Below are positions 8,409-15,373 of a DNA stretch of 34,171 bases, one piece after another. The notes under the pieces are model-generated. The model searched no databases and was not told where the DNA came from. It worked only from the letters and a program-made list of their open reading frames with translations. This stretch comes from Anaerolineales bacterium UBA2181 (GTDB lineage Bacteria; Chloroflexota; Anaerolineae; Promineifilales; UBA4811): positions 1 through 34,171 of the forward strand of contig DCVT01000049.1 of the NCBI GenBank assembly GCA_002328075.1. Direction: 5' to 3'. The position numbers were made by a program, and so were the translations under genes. Numbering within the stretch: position 1 is the stretch's first letter; each line of letters begins with the position of its first letter.

Positions 8409-8774
8409 GTGCCGCATCTGACGCTGCAATACACACATAATGTAGAGGGAATTCGGTTCTCCGAGTTGTTTTCGGACCTGCATCAAGGGTTGGCCCGGGT
8501 GGGCGAGATTGATGTCAACAACTGCAAGAGCCGAGCTATCCGACTGGATGACTATTACGTTGCCGATGGAAATGGTCAGGAAGGTTTTGCGCACCTGCAG
8601 ATATTGCTGCTAGAAGGCCGGTCGGTAGCTCTCAGTCGAGACATCGGAGAGCATTGTTTGGAGGTTTTGCGCCGCCACGTGGAGTCAGCGGTCCCCGGAG
8701 TTGCGGTGCAACTCTCGCTGGAGGTGCGGGACATGCGCCGCGAGACCTATCTGAAGGGAATGGCTTCCGCTTAG
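8409..8774 (+). CDS. 5-carboxymethyl-2-hydroxymuconate isomerase (CHMI/HpaF) family tautomerase
   Basis: Members of this tautomerase-superfamily branch use an N-terminal proline as catalytic acid/base; the type enzyme works in homoprotocatechuate breakdown. The sequence begins M-P-HLTLQYTHN when read from the second of two tandem GTG codons (8409), which puts Pro directly after the initiator. That start also has the better ribosome site: AAGGAGG at 8397-8403 with 5-base spacing, against 2 bases for GTG 8406. Other family features are CKSRAIRLDDYYVADG and the C-terminal SLEVRDMRRETYLKG. The 121-residue length is right. No other homoprotocatechuate genes are in the window, so the substrate is open. 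Confidence 0.85.
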   Translation: MPHLTLQYTHNVEGIRFSELFSDLHQGLARVGEIDVNNCKSRAIRLDDYYVADGNGQEGFAHLQILLLEGRSVALSRDIGEHCLEVLRRHVESAVPGVAVQLSLEVRDMRRETYLKGMASA

Positions 8775-8968
8775 GTCAAGGCGGCGGCACACCACGATCG
8801 AGGCCCCTTGGGCAATTGAGCGGCCGCGTCGAGGCAGTGAGTGCCATGCAGGCCGCAGTGGTTTCCGCATGGGTGCTGGCTGGATCCCAAAAAGCGAGGC
8901 TTGCGGCGGTGCTTCGACTGTTTTCTTTTCTGCGGATGTCGGGTTGAACCCGGCCGGGTCGTGCGGCT

Positions 8969-10114
8969 TTACACGCTGAACGGCTCCAATGGATACCGAA
9001 ACAACGGTTCGGCGCCGGCCGAGGTCACGTGGAATACATCCTCCAGCCGGACGCCCCCCAAACCAGGCAGTGCCAATGTGGTATGACCCACTGTGACGGT
9101 CATTCCTGGACGCAGCTTGACCCGGCGATGCGCCTTGACGATGGTCGAGGCAGGGGTCTCTTCAAAACGCAAACCGATGCCATGACAAATGCCATCAATA
9201 TGATGGTCACCCAGGCCAGCAGCCCGGCAGATCGTCTTGCCAATCGAATCCAGTTCCATTACGGTGATCTCTGGTCTCAAAGCATCCCGGGTGGCCTGGT
9301 GCATCCGGAGATAGGTCGAGTAGAGGTGGTGTTGCCATTCGGCCGGGTGCCCAACAACGTAGGTGCGCGCCAGGTTGGCGCAGTATCCCTCCACCTGCGG
9401 CGTGAGGTTCACCACCACCAGATCGCCGCTCTCGATCGGCCGTGAGTCGGCCGTGCCGTGAATCCAGCAACTGCGGCGGCCGGTGTTGACATGGATGGGA
9501 GTGCTGGTGCCCTCAGCGCCGGCCTTCATCATCGTGTAAAGTGCTTCGGTGGCGATCTCGTGTCCGCTGACGCCGGGACGTAAAAGCTCCCTGGCGCGGT
9601 CCATGCCGCGAGCTGCCACCATCTGCGCCTGGCGCATCAACTCTACTTCGGCCGGCTCCTTGACCATGCGCAGCGTGTCCATCACGGGGTCGGAAGAGAC
9701 TATCTCGAATTGTGGGTTCAGCTTGCGAAAGAGGTCAACCAGAAACGCCGGTGTGTGGAAAAAGAACTGCATTCCGACTCGGTGACGTCCATCGGGTGAC
9801 GCAGCAAAGCTGGGTGGCAAATCCGCGGTCGCGAGCATGTTAAAGGCGTCGCGGACAGCGGACATCTGCTGGCTTACGTCAGAGAAAACGGCAATCGCAG
9901 CCGAGTCCGCCAACGAGTCCCGCAATTCCGGTTCCTCGGCGGCAAAGCTGATCAGCAGGGGTGGCCCAGAGACCGGAATAATGGCTCGCGGCTGGGCCCG
10001 CAGCTCCCCAAAGAAATAGCGAAAGTCATCATGTGTAAGGATCATGAGGCCGACTAGTCCTCGCTCGGCCATCAGGCGCTGCGCCCGGGTGATTCGATCC
10101 ACGTTGACGTGCAT
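8969..10114 (-). CDS. M24-fold (pita-bread) hydrolase with most metal ligands replaced; creatinase-like
   Basis: The 381-residue protein has the creatinase/prolidase N-terminal domain (about 1-140) and the pita-bread C-terminal domain (about 155-375). The family landmarks align, but the metal site does not. The two Asp ligands are Asn236 and Asn247 (VVNLTP, CANLART, correct 11-residue spacing), and the first Glu ligand is Gly343 (TVGH instead of TIEP). The histidine in HGIG (311) and the last Glu (358, GGVRLED) remain, as does the His219 seen in prolidases. Creatinase is a known metal-independent enzyme of this fold. A non-metal C-N hydrolase or a non-catalytic protein are the alternatives to Xaa-Pro peptidase. 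ATG 10114 has GGGAGGT. It follows the ferredoxin gene by 45 bases in the same direction. Confidence 0.85.
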   Translation of the reverse strand: MHVNVDRITRAQRLMAERGLVGLMILTHDDFRYFFGELRAQPRAIIPVSGPPLLISFAAEEPELRDSLADSAAIAVFSDVSQQMSAVRDAFNMLATADLPPSFAASPDGRHRVGMQFFFHTPAFLVDLFRKLNPQFEIVSSDPVMDTLRMVKEPAEVELMRQAQMVAARGMDRARELLRPGVSGHEIATEALYTMMKAGAEGTSTPIHVNTGRRSCWIHGTADSRPIESGDLVVVNLTPQVEGYCANLARTYVVGHPAEWQHHLYSTYLRMHQATRDALRPEITVMELDSIGKTICRAAGLGDHHIDGICHGIGLRFEETPASTIVKAHRRVKLRPGMTVTVGHTTLALPGLGGVRLEDVFHVTSAGAEPLFRYPLEPFSV

Positions 10115-10159
10115 GGCGTACCTCCCCAGGCTATTTGACGCAAAGGTGATCGTCCATTG

Positions 10160-10375
10160 TCACCCCAAGACAATTTCGTATGTCAGGAGAACCGCACCCT
10201 TCGGGCAACTTGCTTCGCAAATCCCGCAATACGTACAGTCTACCTCCTCGCGAAAAAACGGACGCGGTGGGTCGCCCGCCATGAGCAGCACGTGTTCAGG
10301 ACAAAGAGCGACGCACGTACCGCAACCATCACAGCGGGCACTATCGAAACTGGGAACCGGTGTTGCAGAATTCAT
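10160..10375 (-). CDS. Small 2x[4Fe-4S] ferredoxin
   Basis: This 71-residue protein is almost entirely a bacterial-type diferredoxin. It has two full CxxCxxCxxxCP motifs, CDGCGTCVALCP and CTYCGICEASCP, each able to supply a [4Fe-4S] cluster, with a longer loop (about 19 residues) between them. It is a low-potential electron carrier; the partner is unknown. It heads an apparent two-gene unit with the M24-fold protein and is divergent from a Crp/Fnr regulator, with an operator-like palindrome across its predicted start of transcription. Why a ferredoxin would precede a hydrolase gene is not evident. Confidence 0.88.
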   Translation of the reverse strand: MNSATPVPSFDSARCDGCGTCVALCPEHVLLMAGDPPRPFFREEVDCTYCGICEASCPKGAVLLTYEIVLG

Positions 10376-10394
10376 GGGTTTCTCGACAGCATTC

Positions 10395-10408
10395 GATATT
10401 TGTATATC
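10395..10408. promoter_or_regulatory. Candidate Crp/Fnr operator GATAT-N4-ATATC
   Basis: A perfect 5-4-5 inverted repeat lies in the divergent region between ferredoxin and regulator. The geometry (five-base arms, four-base spacer) is that of Crp/Fnr half-sites, though the sequence is neither TTGAT nor TGTGA. It overlaps the predicted transcription start of the ferredoxin gene (near 10402), which would fit repression. Confidence 0.45.
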
Positions 10409-10437
10409 ATTCTATCAGCATCAATCGACGATGGCAG
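10409..10437 (-). promoter_or_regulatory. Probable promoter of the ferredoxin gene
   Basis: Read leftward, CTGCCA (10437-10432) and TAGAAT (10414-10409) are 17 bases apart. Start of transcription would fall near 10402, inside the palindrome. Confidence 0.45.
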
Positions 10438-10485
10438 TGACTTGAGTCTCATAACACCTATCTCCCAGGGTCACCGGAGAGGATG

Positions 10486-11193
10486 ATGGTGAACGGCACC
10501 AAACGGCGAACGAACTCTGACGTGCCGGACCGGACAACGGCGCTGCTGCGCAGGATCCCCTATTTCGCCGGGCTGTCTGCCAGCGAATTGGCGGCAGTTG
10601 CCGGTTGCCGTTTGGAGCGGGTGCTGGAATCGGGTCAAATTGGCTTCTTGGAGGGAGACCCATCGGCCGGGCTCTTGTTGGTGGTCAACGGAAGAGCCAA
10701 GATCTACCGGCTGTCTGTCGACGGACGCGAACAGGTGTTGGCCCTGATCAACCCCGGTGACTCCTGCAACGAGGTGCCGGTGGTTGATCGGGGCCCAAAC
10801 CCGGCCAGCTTGATGGCTGTTGAACGATCGGTGGTCTGGGTTTGGACAACAACGTGCATGGACCAGCTCAGACGTGACATCCCGGATCTTAACGAACGCG
10901 TTGTTCAGAGCCTGGCCGGGCGCTGTCGCGAGTTGGTGGACAAGGTACATTCGCTTTCGTTTCTCTCGGTCACGGCGCGGTTGGCAACGTTCCTGCTGGA
11001 GCAAGCTTCTGCTGGCTCGGATGAGGAGCTTGACCGGCGGCGCTGGACGCAGGAGCATATGGCGGCTCACGTTGGCACGGTGCGCGAGATGGTGGGTAGG
11101 GCACTGCGCGGTCTGGAAAGGGACGGATTGATCCGGTTCGACCGGCATCGGATTGTCATTGTGGACCGGCAAGGGCTGGAGAGCTTGCGCTGA
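10486..11193 (+). CDS. Crp/Fnr family transcriptional regulator
   Basis: It carries an N-terminal cyclic-nucleotide-binding-type beta-roll (about residues 25-140; GQIGFLEGDPSAGLLLVVNGRAKIYRLS and GREQVLALINPGD) followed by a dimer helix and a C-terminal winged helix (WTQEHMAAHVGTVREMVGRAL, about 187-207). The N-terminal Cys cluster that binds Fe-S in Fnr is absent; the four cysteines are scattered, so oxygen sensing by a [4Fe-4S] cluster is unlikely. GGAGAGG ends at 10482, so ATG 10486 or GTG 10489 are better placed than ATG 10483. It is divergent from the ferredoxin/M24 unit and probably controls it. The lipoprotein gene follows 10 bases later. Confidence 0.9.
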   Translation: MVNGTKRRTNSDVPDRTTALLRRIPYFAGLSASELAAVAGCRLERVLESGQIGFLEGDPSAGLLLVVNGRAKIYRLSVDGREQVLALINPGDSCNEVPVVDRGPNPASLMAVERSVVWVWTTTCMDQLRRDIPDLNERVVQSLAGRCRELVDKVHSLSFLSVTARLATFLLEQASAGSDEELDRRRWTQEHMAAHVGTVREMVGRALRGLERDGLIRFDRHRIVIVDRQGLESLR

Positions 11194-11202
11194 CGGTCGG
11201 AG

Positions 11203-11658
11203 ATGAGCGAAGGATTGGGCGGGACCGCCGGAATGCTGCTGCTGGTCGCATGGCTGCTTGTCGGTTGCGCCAACGTGATCACGCCGGCGCAGGCTGCGGT
11301 GACCGTGGACCTCTTCTCTGGCCGGCCGGATAACCCCACCTGGTCGTTGGCGCCGGATGAGGTGGCGGATCTTTCAAGTCGACTGGACAACCTGTCCTCT
11401 AGCCAGCAGAAACATGACCAACCTGGGAATCTAGGCTATCGCGGCATTCATCTGGAGCTCCTGCGGCCGGGAGCCGAGGCCGAGGAGCGCTGGTTCATCT
11501 ACGACGGGTTGGCTGAGAGGGAGATGCCTGAGGGATCCCGTTCCTTCGCTGATCCGTACCGCAAACTGGAGCGCTGGCTATTGGCGACCGGTCGACCCCA
11601 TGTCAACTCTGAGCTTTACGCGGCGATTGAGGCCGAATTCAACGTCCGGCTGCCGTGA
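11203..11658 (+). CDS. Putative lipoprotein of unknown function
   Basis: The 151-residue product starts with a hydrophobic signal segment ending LLVGCAN, a good lipobox with Cys22, so it is probably acylated and held on the outer face of the membrane. The mature part begins VTVDLFSGRPDNPTW, followed by a predicted helical region (PDEVADLSSRLDNL) and a compact alpha/beta-looking stretch ending at residue 151. I do not recognise the family. It starts 10 bases after the Crp/Fnr gene and is probably co-transcribed. The ATG follows CGGTCGGAG. A strong inverted repeat lies 54 bases beyond its stop. Confidence 0.6.
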   Translation: MSEGLGGTAGMLLLVAWLLVGCANVITPAQAAVTVDLFSGRPDNPTWSLAPDEVADLSSRLDNLSSSQQKHDQPGNLGYRGIHLELLRPGAEAEERWFIYDGLAEREMPEGSRSFADPYRKLERWLLATGRPHVNSELYAAIEAEFNVRLP

Positions 11659-11711
11659 TCGGGCCTCGGACTGCCTGGAAAACACGCGGCAGACGATTGA
11701 CAAGCCGGTTG

Positions 11712-11791
11712 AACGCGCCACCGGCAAATAGAGCAGGAACGAATCGAGGCAGAGGCACAGCCTTTGGGCGCGCAGTCCCCGGTGGCGCGTT
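11712..11791. repeat. Perfect 13-bp inverted repeat enclosing 54 bases
   Basis: AACGCGCCACCGG at 11712-11724 is exactly complementary to CCGGTGGCGCGTT at 11779-11791. A small inner hairpin, AGGC-ACA-GCCT, sits in the loop near 11751-11763. It lies between the convergent lipoprotein and ureohydrolase genes. No T-run follows, so it is not a classic terminator. Confidence 0.6.
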
Positions 11792-11899
11792 GGCCCGCTA
11801 TCCTTCAGTTGCGCGACCCGCAACGGAAAAACAAAACCGCCAAACACACGCGGACAAAATCCATCCCTTGCGAGTTCTGCTGATCAGGAATTCAAACGG

Positions 11900-12763
11900 T
11901 CAATGATGGTGGTGTAACAAACGCGCCGCTACCTCTTTGACCAGTTTTGCCGCCACCACGGCCGTGATGCCATCCACATCGCGCTCTGGGTTGTACTCGA
12001 CTATGTCAGCGCCCACCAGTTGGCCAGGCGTCCGATGGATGAGCTGCAGAACCTCACGCGTAGCTAGCCCGCCAGGTTCTCGATGGGTGACGCCGGGGGC
12101 AAAGGCGGGGTCTAGCCCGTCTAGGTCCAACGACAGATAGAAAGGTCCATCGAAAGCCGGCAGGTTCGGCGGCGGCCAATCGACCATTGGAATGACCTCG
12201 GATCCAAACCGTTCGATCTGGCGCAGGTTGGGCGGCGAAAGAAAACGAATGCCCACCTGCACCAGGCGGCTGATCAAACCCTCCTCCAAGATGCGCGCAA
12301 AAGGCGATGCATGCGAGTAGCGGTTGCCGTCTTGCTCGTCACGGATGTCCGGGTGGGCGTCTACCTGCAAGAGCCCCAGCCCAGGATGCTTGGCAGCCAG
12401 CGCCCGCAGCAGGGGATAGGTAATGGAATGATCGCCACCCATGGCGAGTAAGCGGGAGCCTCGGCAGGCGATCTCGGCCGCGGCAGACTCGATTGCGTGA
12501 AAATCCTCGATGCGGTTGCATAGGACGAGGTCACCCAGGTCGTGAAAGCGAGATTCGCTGCCCAAGTCCAATCCGGATTCGGAGAAAAGGCTGAACGCGC
12601 CGCTGTGTAGCGCCGCGCGAATGGCGGGTGGGGCAAGTGCCGGTCCACCCCGGTAGGAGGAATTCGCGTCAAACGGGACGCCCAAGAGGGCGACGGCCCC
12701 AAGATCGAGCCTCTCGGCGCAAGAATCCAACGATTGTTTCCCGTGTGTCCTTAGCAGGTGCAT
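11900..12763 (-). CDS. Ureohydrolase (arginase/agmatinase/guanidinobase family)
   Basis: These binuclear Mn2+ enzymes hydrolyse guanidino or formimino groups to release urea (or formamide). All metal motifs are present in order: GGDHSITYPLL, VDAHPDIRDE (Asp-x-His-x-Asp), and SLDLDGLDPAFAPGV followed by THREPGGL. Length 287 is typical. Between the second motif and the substrate loop is GNRYSHASPFARI, so the Ser/His that contact substrate differ from textbook agmatinase (HGT). Specificity is therefore uncertain: agmatine, guanidinobutyrate, guanidinopropionate or formiminoglutamate are options. ATG 12763 has AAAGG with 7-base spacing and is preferred over an upstream TTG at 12778. The C-terminus ends HHHH, which is encoded naturally. 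Confidence 0.87.
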   Translation of the reverse strand: MHLLRTHGKQSLDSCAERLDLGAVALLGVPFDANSSYRGGPALAPPAIRAALHSGAFSLFSESGLDLGSESRFHDLGDLVLCNRIEDFHAIESAAAEIACRGSRLLAMGGDHSITYPLLRALAAKHPGLGLLQVDAHPDIRDEQDGNRYSHASPFARILEEGLISRLVQVGIRFLSPPNLRQIERFGSEVIPMVDWPPPNLPAFDGPFYLSLDLDGLDPAFAPGVTHREPGGLATREVLQLIHRTPGQLVGADIVEYNPERDVDGITAVVAAKLVKEVAARLLHHHH

Positions 12764-12959
12764 CGTGTCGCCTTTCAAGAATCACGAAATCCCGAGATTG
12801 GAAGGAGCTGGGCAAAGCGGCCGGCAAACCGGTTCGGGCAATGGATCCTTGTTTCTGGTGGAGACGCTCACCATTGTGTGGGACCCGAACCCATGCCGTG
12901 GCCGGCACAGCGTGTGAATGGCGACTGCATCGTGCTGAACCGCCTCTCGGGGTCGACAA

Positions 12960-13358
12960 TCACTGCTCGTAGTACGGTTGAGCGTCCGTCTGCTGGTAGC
13001 CTGTAGATTGGTATCCGGCGGCCCACTGCTGAAGCATGGTGGATGTTGTTCGCGTGTTCTCCTCGATTGCCAGCAAGAGGTAGATTCCTTCACCCATGGC
13101 ATACAGAGCAAAGGAGGCGACAGCTCCCGGGATGAGTGCTGCCAGACCGGCGAAAATGCCACCCAGGATCCCGCCCAGATTGCCAAGTGGAAGTGGTCCT
13201 CCCCAGGCCTGCTCGGCCAGAGGCATCACGACGGCCGCGCCGAGAATGGGACCCAGGCAAGCTCCCAGGGCCGCAAGCACCGTGAGCACGGCCGTGGCGA
13301 TTCCCAATGCCTTGTAAATGGTTCCAATCATGCGCAGTGCTCGGTATTTGCTTCCCAT
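12960..13358 (-). CDS. Small membrane protein with Gln/Tyr-rich tail
   Basis: This 132-residue protein has three hydrophobic stretches: about 15-35 (GIATAVLTVLAALGACLGPIL), a Gly-rich hydrophobic middle (about 58-80) and about 80-98 (SFALYAMGEGIYLLLAIEEN). The C-terminus is rich in Gln and Tyr (YQSTGYQQTDAQPYYEQ). Similar proteins with a TM pair followed by a short LLLAIEENTR-like stretch are common in Chloroflexota, but I know no function. The second of two tandem ATG codons (13358) is best, with AGGAGG at 13369-13364 and 5-base spacing. It stands alone, 200 bases upstream of the ureohydrolase. Confidence 0.65.
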   Translation of the reverse strand: MGSKYRALRMIGTIYKALGIATAVLTVLAALGACLGPILGAAVVMPLAEQAWGGPLPLGNLGGILGGIFAGLAALIPGAVASFALYAMGEGIYLLLAIEENTRTTSTMLQQWAAGYQSTGYQQTDAQPYYEQ

Positions 13359-13370
13359 CATTGCCTCCTA

Positions 13371-13973
13371 AACAGCATCTTGATGATGTGGTTTTCCAGT
13401 TCGGCTCTGTGGCCAACCGTCGTGCATGTCCACCGGCAAACCATGAGGATTGCCATGCTGTGGCCGAGGTCGGTCGTCGATGCGCTGATCATTTGCCCTG
13501 CAGATCGGTGGTGCGTGCCGATTCCGGGTTCCCAGTGGCCTCCTGCTGGCAACCAGACCGTGCCACCTTGGACACCGGACGCCCGGGGCGGGGTGATCAG
13601 TCGGGCAAGGATCTCCGCTGTCCGCTCGACTGCAGATGCTAGTCGGCCTCTGCCACGGCCAATGCTGGCTGCAGTATACAGCAACGGTCGGCGAGCGGCA
13701 ACCCAACAATTCGGCGGCACACACCGTCGCACGGCCCAGATCCCCGGTCACAATGCCCTTCCCAACCGTCCGGCTCAGGATTGTGCTCATCATACGAAAT
13801 CGGGACCTAAAAGCCAGGTGGTGATGGCGGCCGACGCCGAGGCGTCAGTCCAATCAGCTGAGGCGGGCGACAGCGGGCACAGCCGATCATCGGTGCAACG
13901 ATCTCAAGCCGATTTCGTCTAGCAGGCGCCGTCGACTGCGCCGGCTCACCGGCTGACCTGCGATTCGGCCGCG
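13371..13973. other. 600-base stretch without a convincing gene
   Basis: Two overlapping leftward frames (13368-13793 and 13358-13732) are open but lack ribosome sites and recognisable domains. Rightward frames here run antisense through the neighbouring gene. A decayed gene with a frameshift between the two leftward frames is possible but unsupported. Confidence 0.4.
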
Positions 13974-14624
13974 TTACGCTGCCTTGGCTCCGCACTCGGT
14001 GCAGAATTTGACCCCCGGAGCGAGTTTGGCCCCGCATTCGGCGCAGTGCTTCTGAACTAGGATCCTGGCCCCGCACTCGGGGCAGAACTTGACTTTGGCA
14101 GCCAGTGGTGCGCTACACTGGGGACAGGTGGCACGCGCACCCTCGCGCCAACTGGACTCCTTCAGCATCTCCCGGTCTTCTTGCGCCATTTTGGAGTGAG
14201 CCCAGATCTCCTCAGTGGTGCGGCTAGCCTGGGCGGCTGCCATCTCTACACCCAAGTCGGGAGCGCATTCTTTGCACAATCCCTTGCGCACGTTCCAACA
14301 GCTCTTTCGACAGACCCAACCGGAACAGCGAGGACACTGAACAAAGTCCGGCCTCAACTCCTGCATGGCCACTACAAAGGCCTCGTCATGTGCGCGCTGC
14401 CACCCGGCCGAGCGCACGCGCTCACCCAGGTCGGCCGCCCGATTGAGGAGCCCACCGAACAGACTGCTGGCAGCGTCTAGCGCTCCAGACACGGTTCCCA
14501 ACGCGGAAGGCTGAAAACGGGTGCGGAATCCGCTGCCGCACCGGTCACAGAAAAACTCGAACTGGAATCCCCGGTCGGTGCTGAGGTCGGAGTGGTTGCG
14601 GGTGAACTCGATCCTGTCGCTCAT
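13974..14624 (-). CDS. Multi-zinc-ribbon protein
   Basis: The 216-residue protein contains several Cys-pair modules. An N-terminal CDRC, a central block (CPRCSGWVC, with further Cys in KSCWNVRKGLCKEC) and two C-terminal double-zinc-ribbon units (CPQC/CPEC and CAEC/CTEC) can be seen. A helical, charged segment lies between centre and C-terminus (about 120-165). Such domains usually mediate protein or nucleic-acid contacts rather than catalysis. ATG 14624 is supported by a promoter whose predicted start (near 14657) lies downstream of the alternative upstream codon at 14693. No operon partner is visible. Family is descriptive; biological role is unknown. Confidence 0.75.
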   Translation of the reverse strand: MSDRIEFTRNHSDLSTDRGFQFEFFCDRCGSGFRTRFQPSALGTVSGALDAASSLFGGLLNRAADLGERVRSAGWQRAHDEAFVVAMQELRPDFVQCPRCSGWVCRKSCWNVRKGLCKECAPDLGVEMAAAQASRTTEEIWAHSKMAQEDREMLKESSWREGARATCPQCSAPLAAKVKFCPECGARILVQKHCAECGAKLAPGVKFCTECGAKAA

Positions 14625-14663
14625 ACCTTTGTCCTGCCTTTCCCAGCAAGTGAATCGGCCGGA

Positions 14664-14693
14664 ATTATAACGCCGCGCGCGGAGAAATGGCAA
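14664..14693 (-). promoter_or_regulatory. Sigma-70 promoter of the zinc-ribbon gene
   Basis: Read leftward, TTGCCA (14693-14688) and TATAAT (14669-14664) are separated by 18 bases. It leaves a leader of about 33 bases before ATG 14624. Confidence 0.65.
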
Positions 14694-14907
14694 CTAGGTT
14701 TTGGTGGCCTTTTTTACCTAGGAGATCAGCTTGGAATGATAGAACACGCGTGGCGGCCTGGTGGAAATCGTGCTTTAGCCAGGTCATTCCGCGCTGACGG
14801 CTGTACTCGTAACCCGTACCAACCAGGTTGTCATGGCTTCACGATCGTCTGCTGACCGGGTGTCAGCGGCTGGACACCGGGGAAGGAGACATCGACCATA
14901 GCAACTA
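14694..14907. other. Intergenic region between divergent zinc-ribbon and PadR genes
   Basis: No gene seen. CTAGGT (14695-14700) and ACCTAG (14717-14722) form a short inverted repeat, and GGAATGA/TCATTCC near 14733 and 14784 can pair with a nested CCTGG/CCAGG. These are weak structures of unknown meaning. Confidence 0.4.
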
Positions 14908-14936
14908 TTGACAAAACAGCTATAGTCATATATACT
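14908..14936 (+). promoter_or_regulatory. Consensus sigma-70 promoter of the padR-mrp operon
   Basis: TTGACA (14908-14913) and TATACT (14931-14936) are exactly 17 bases apart. Between them lies CTATAG, and the surrounding AT-rich sequence would be a natural operator for the PadR protein. Predicted start is near 14943. Confidence 0.85.
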
Positions 14937-14968
14937 TGAGACAACTTCGCAGTAGGAGATGGATCTCA

Positions 14969-15361
14969 GTGCAACAAGCTGGCAGCGGGTGGCGCCGTGG
15001 GCGGGGATGGACTCGCCGAGTGGTACGGTTCATTGAACCGGTGCTGCTGCTCTTGCTGCATCAACGGGCAGCGCATGGATACACGTTGCTTGAAGAGATC
15101 ACCAGTTACGGATTGGGCGGTTTCGATCCAAGCGTTGTGTATCGAGCGCTGCGCGAAATGGAGGCTCAGGGCTGGGTGACCTCGGTCTGGGATGCACAGG
15201 AGACACAAGGCCCGCCACGCAGAGTCTACCGCCTGACAGTAATGGGCGACGAGGTGTTGGTCCGGTATGTTGGAGACCTCGAGGAGACCCGGACCCACAT
15301 CGACAAGTTATTGCGGACCTATCGTCACCACATGGAAGATGGAGAAGGCGATTTTCACTGA
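14969..15361 (+). CDS. PadR family transcriptional regulator
   Basis: PadR proteins are small winged-helix repressors that usually control their own operon. Visible here is the N-terminal wHTH: FIEPVLLLLLHQRAAHGYTL, then EEITSYGLGGFDPSVVYRAL and a wing with GPPRRVYRLT, followed by a C-terminal dimer helix (about residues 90-118). Length 130 is typical. The GTG at 14969 is chosen because an upstream TTG overlaps the -10 box and cannot be in the transcript; AGGAG precedes by 10 bases. It ends 12 bases before the Mrp ATPase gene, so the two are co-transcribed and the regulator probably acts on the whole unit. The ligand is unknown. Confidence 0.88.
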   Translation: MQQAGSGWRRGRGWTRRVVRFIEPVLLLLLHQRAAHGYTLLEEITSYGLGGFDPSVVYRALREMEAQGWVTSVWDAQETQGPPRRVYRLTVMGDEVLVRYVGDLEETRTHIDKLLRTYRHHMEDGEGDFH

Positions 15362-15373
15362 ATTGGAGAAGGA

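Noticed and set aside
8969..10114. Ordinary Xaa-Pro aminopeptidase
   Set aside because: The fold is right, but three metal ligands are replaced, so that label would mislead.
13358..13793. Two overlapping leftward frames as one frameshifted gene
   Set aside because: A frame switch near 13690 would join them, but I see no domain on either side and no ribosome site.
12978..13922. 314-codon rightward frame across the small membrane protein and the following gap
   Set aside because: It runs antisense through a better-supported gene and has low-complexity composition without a domain.
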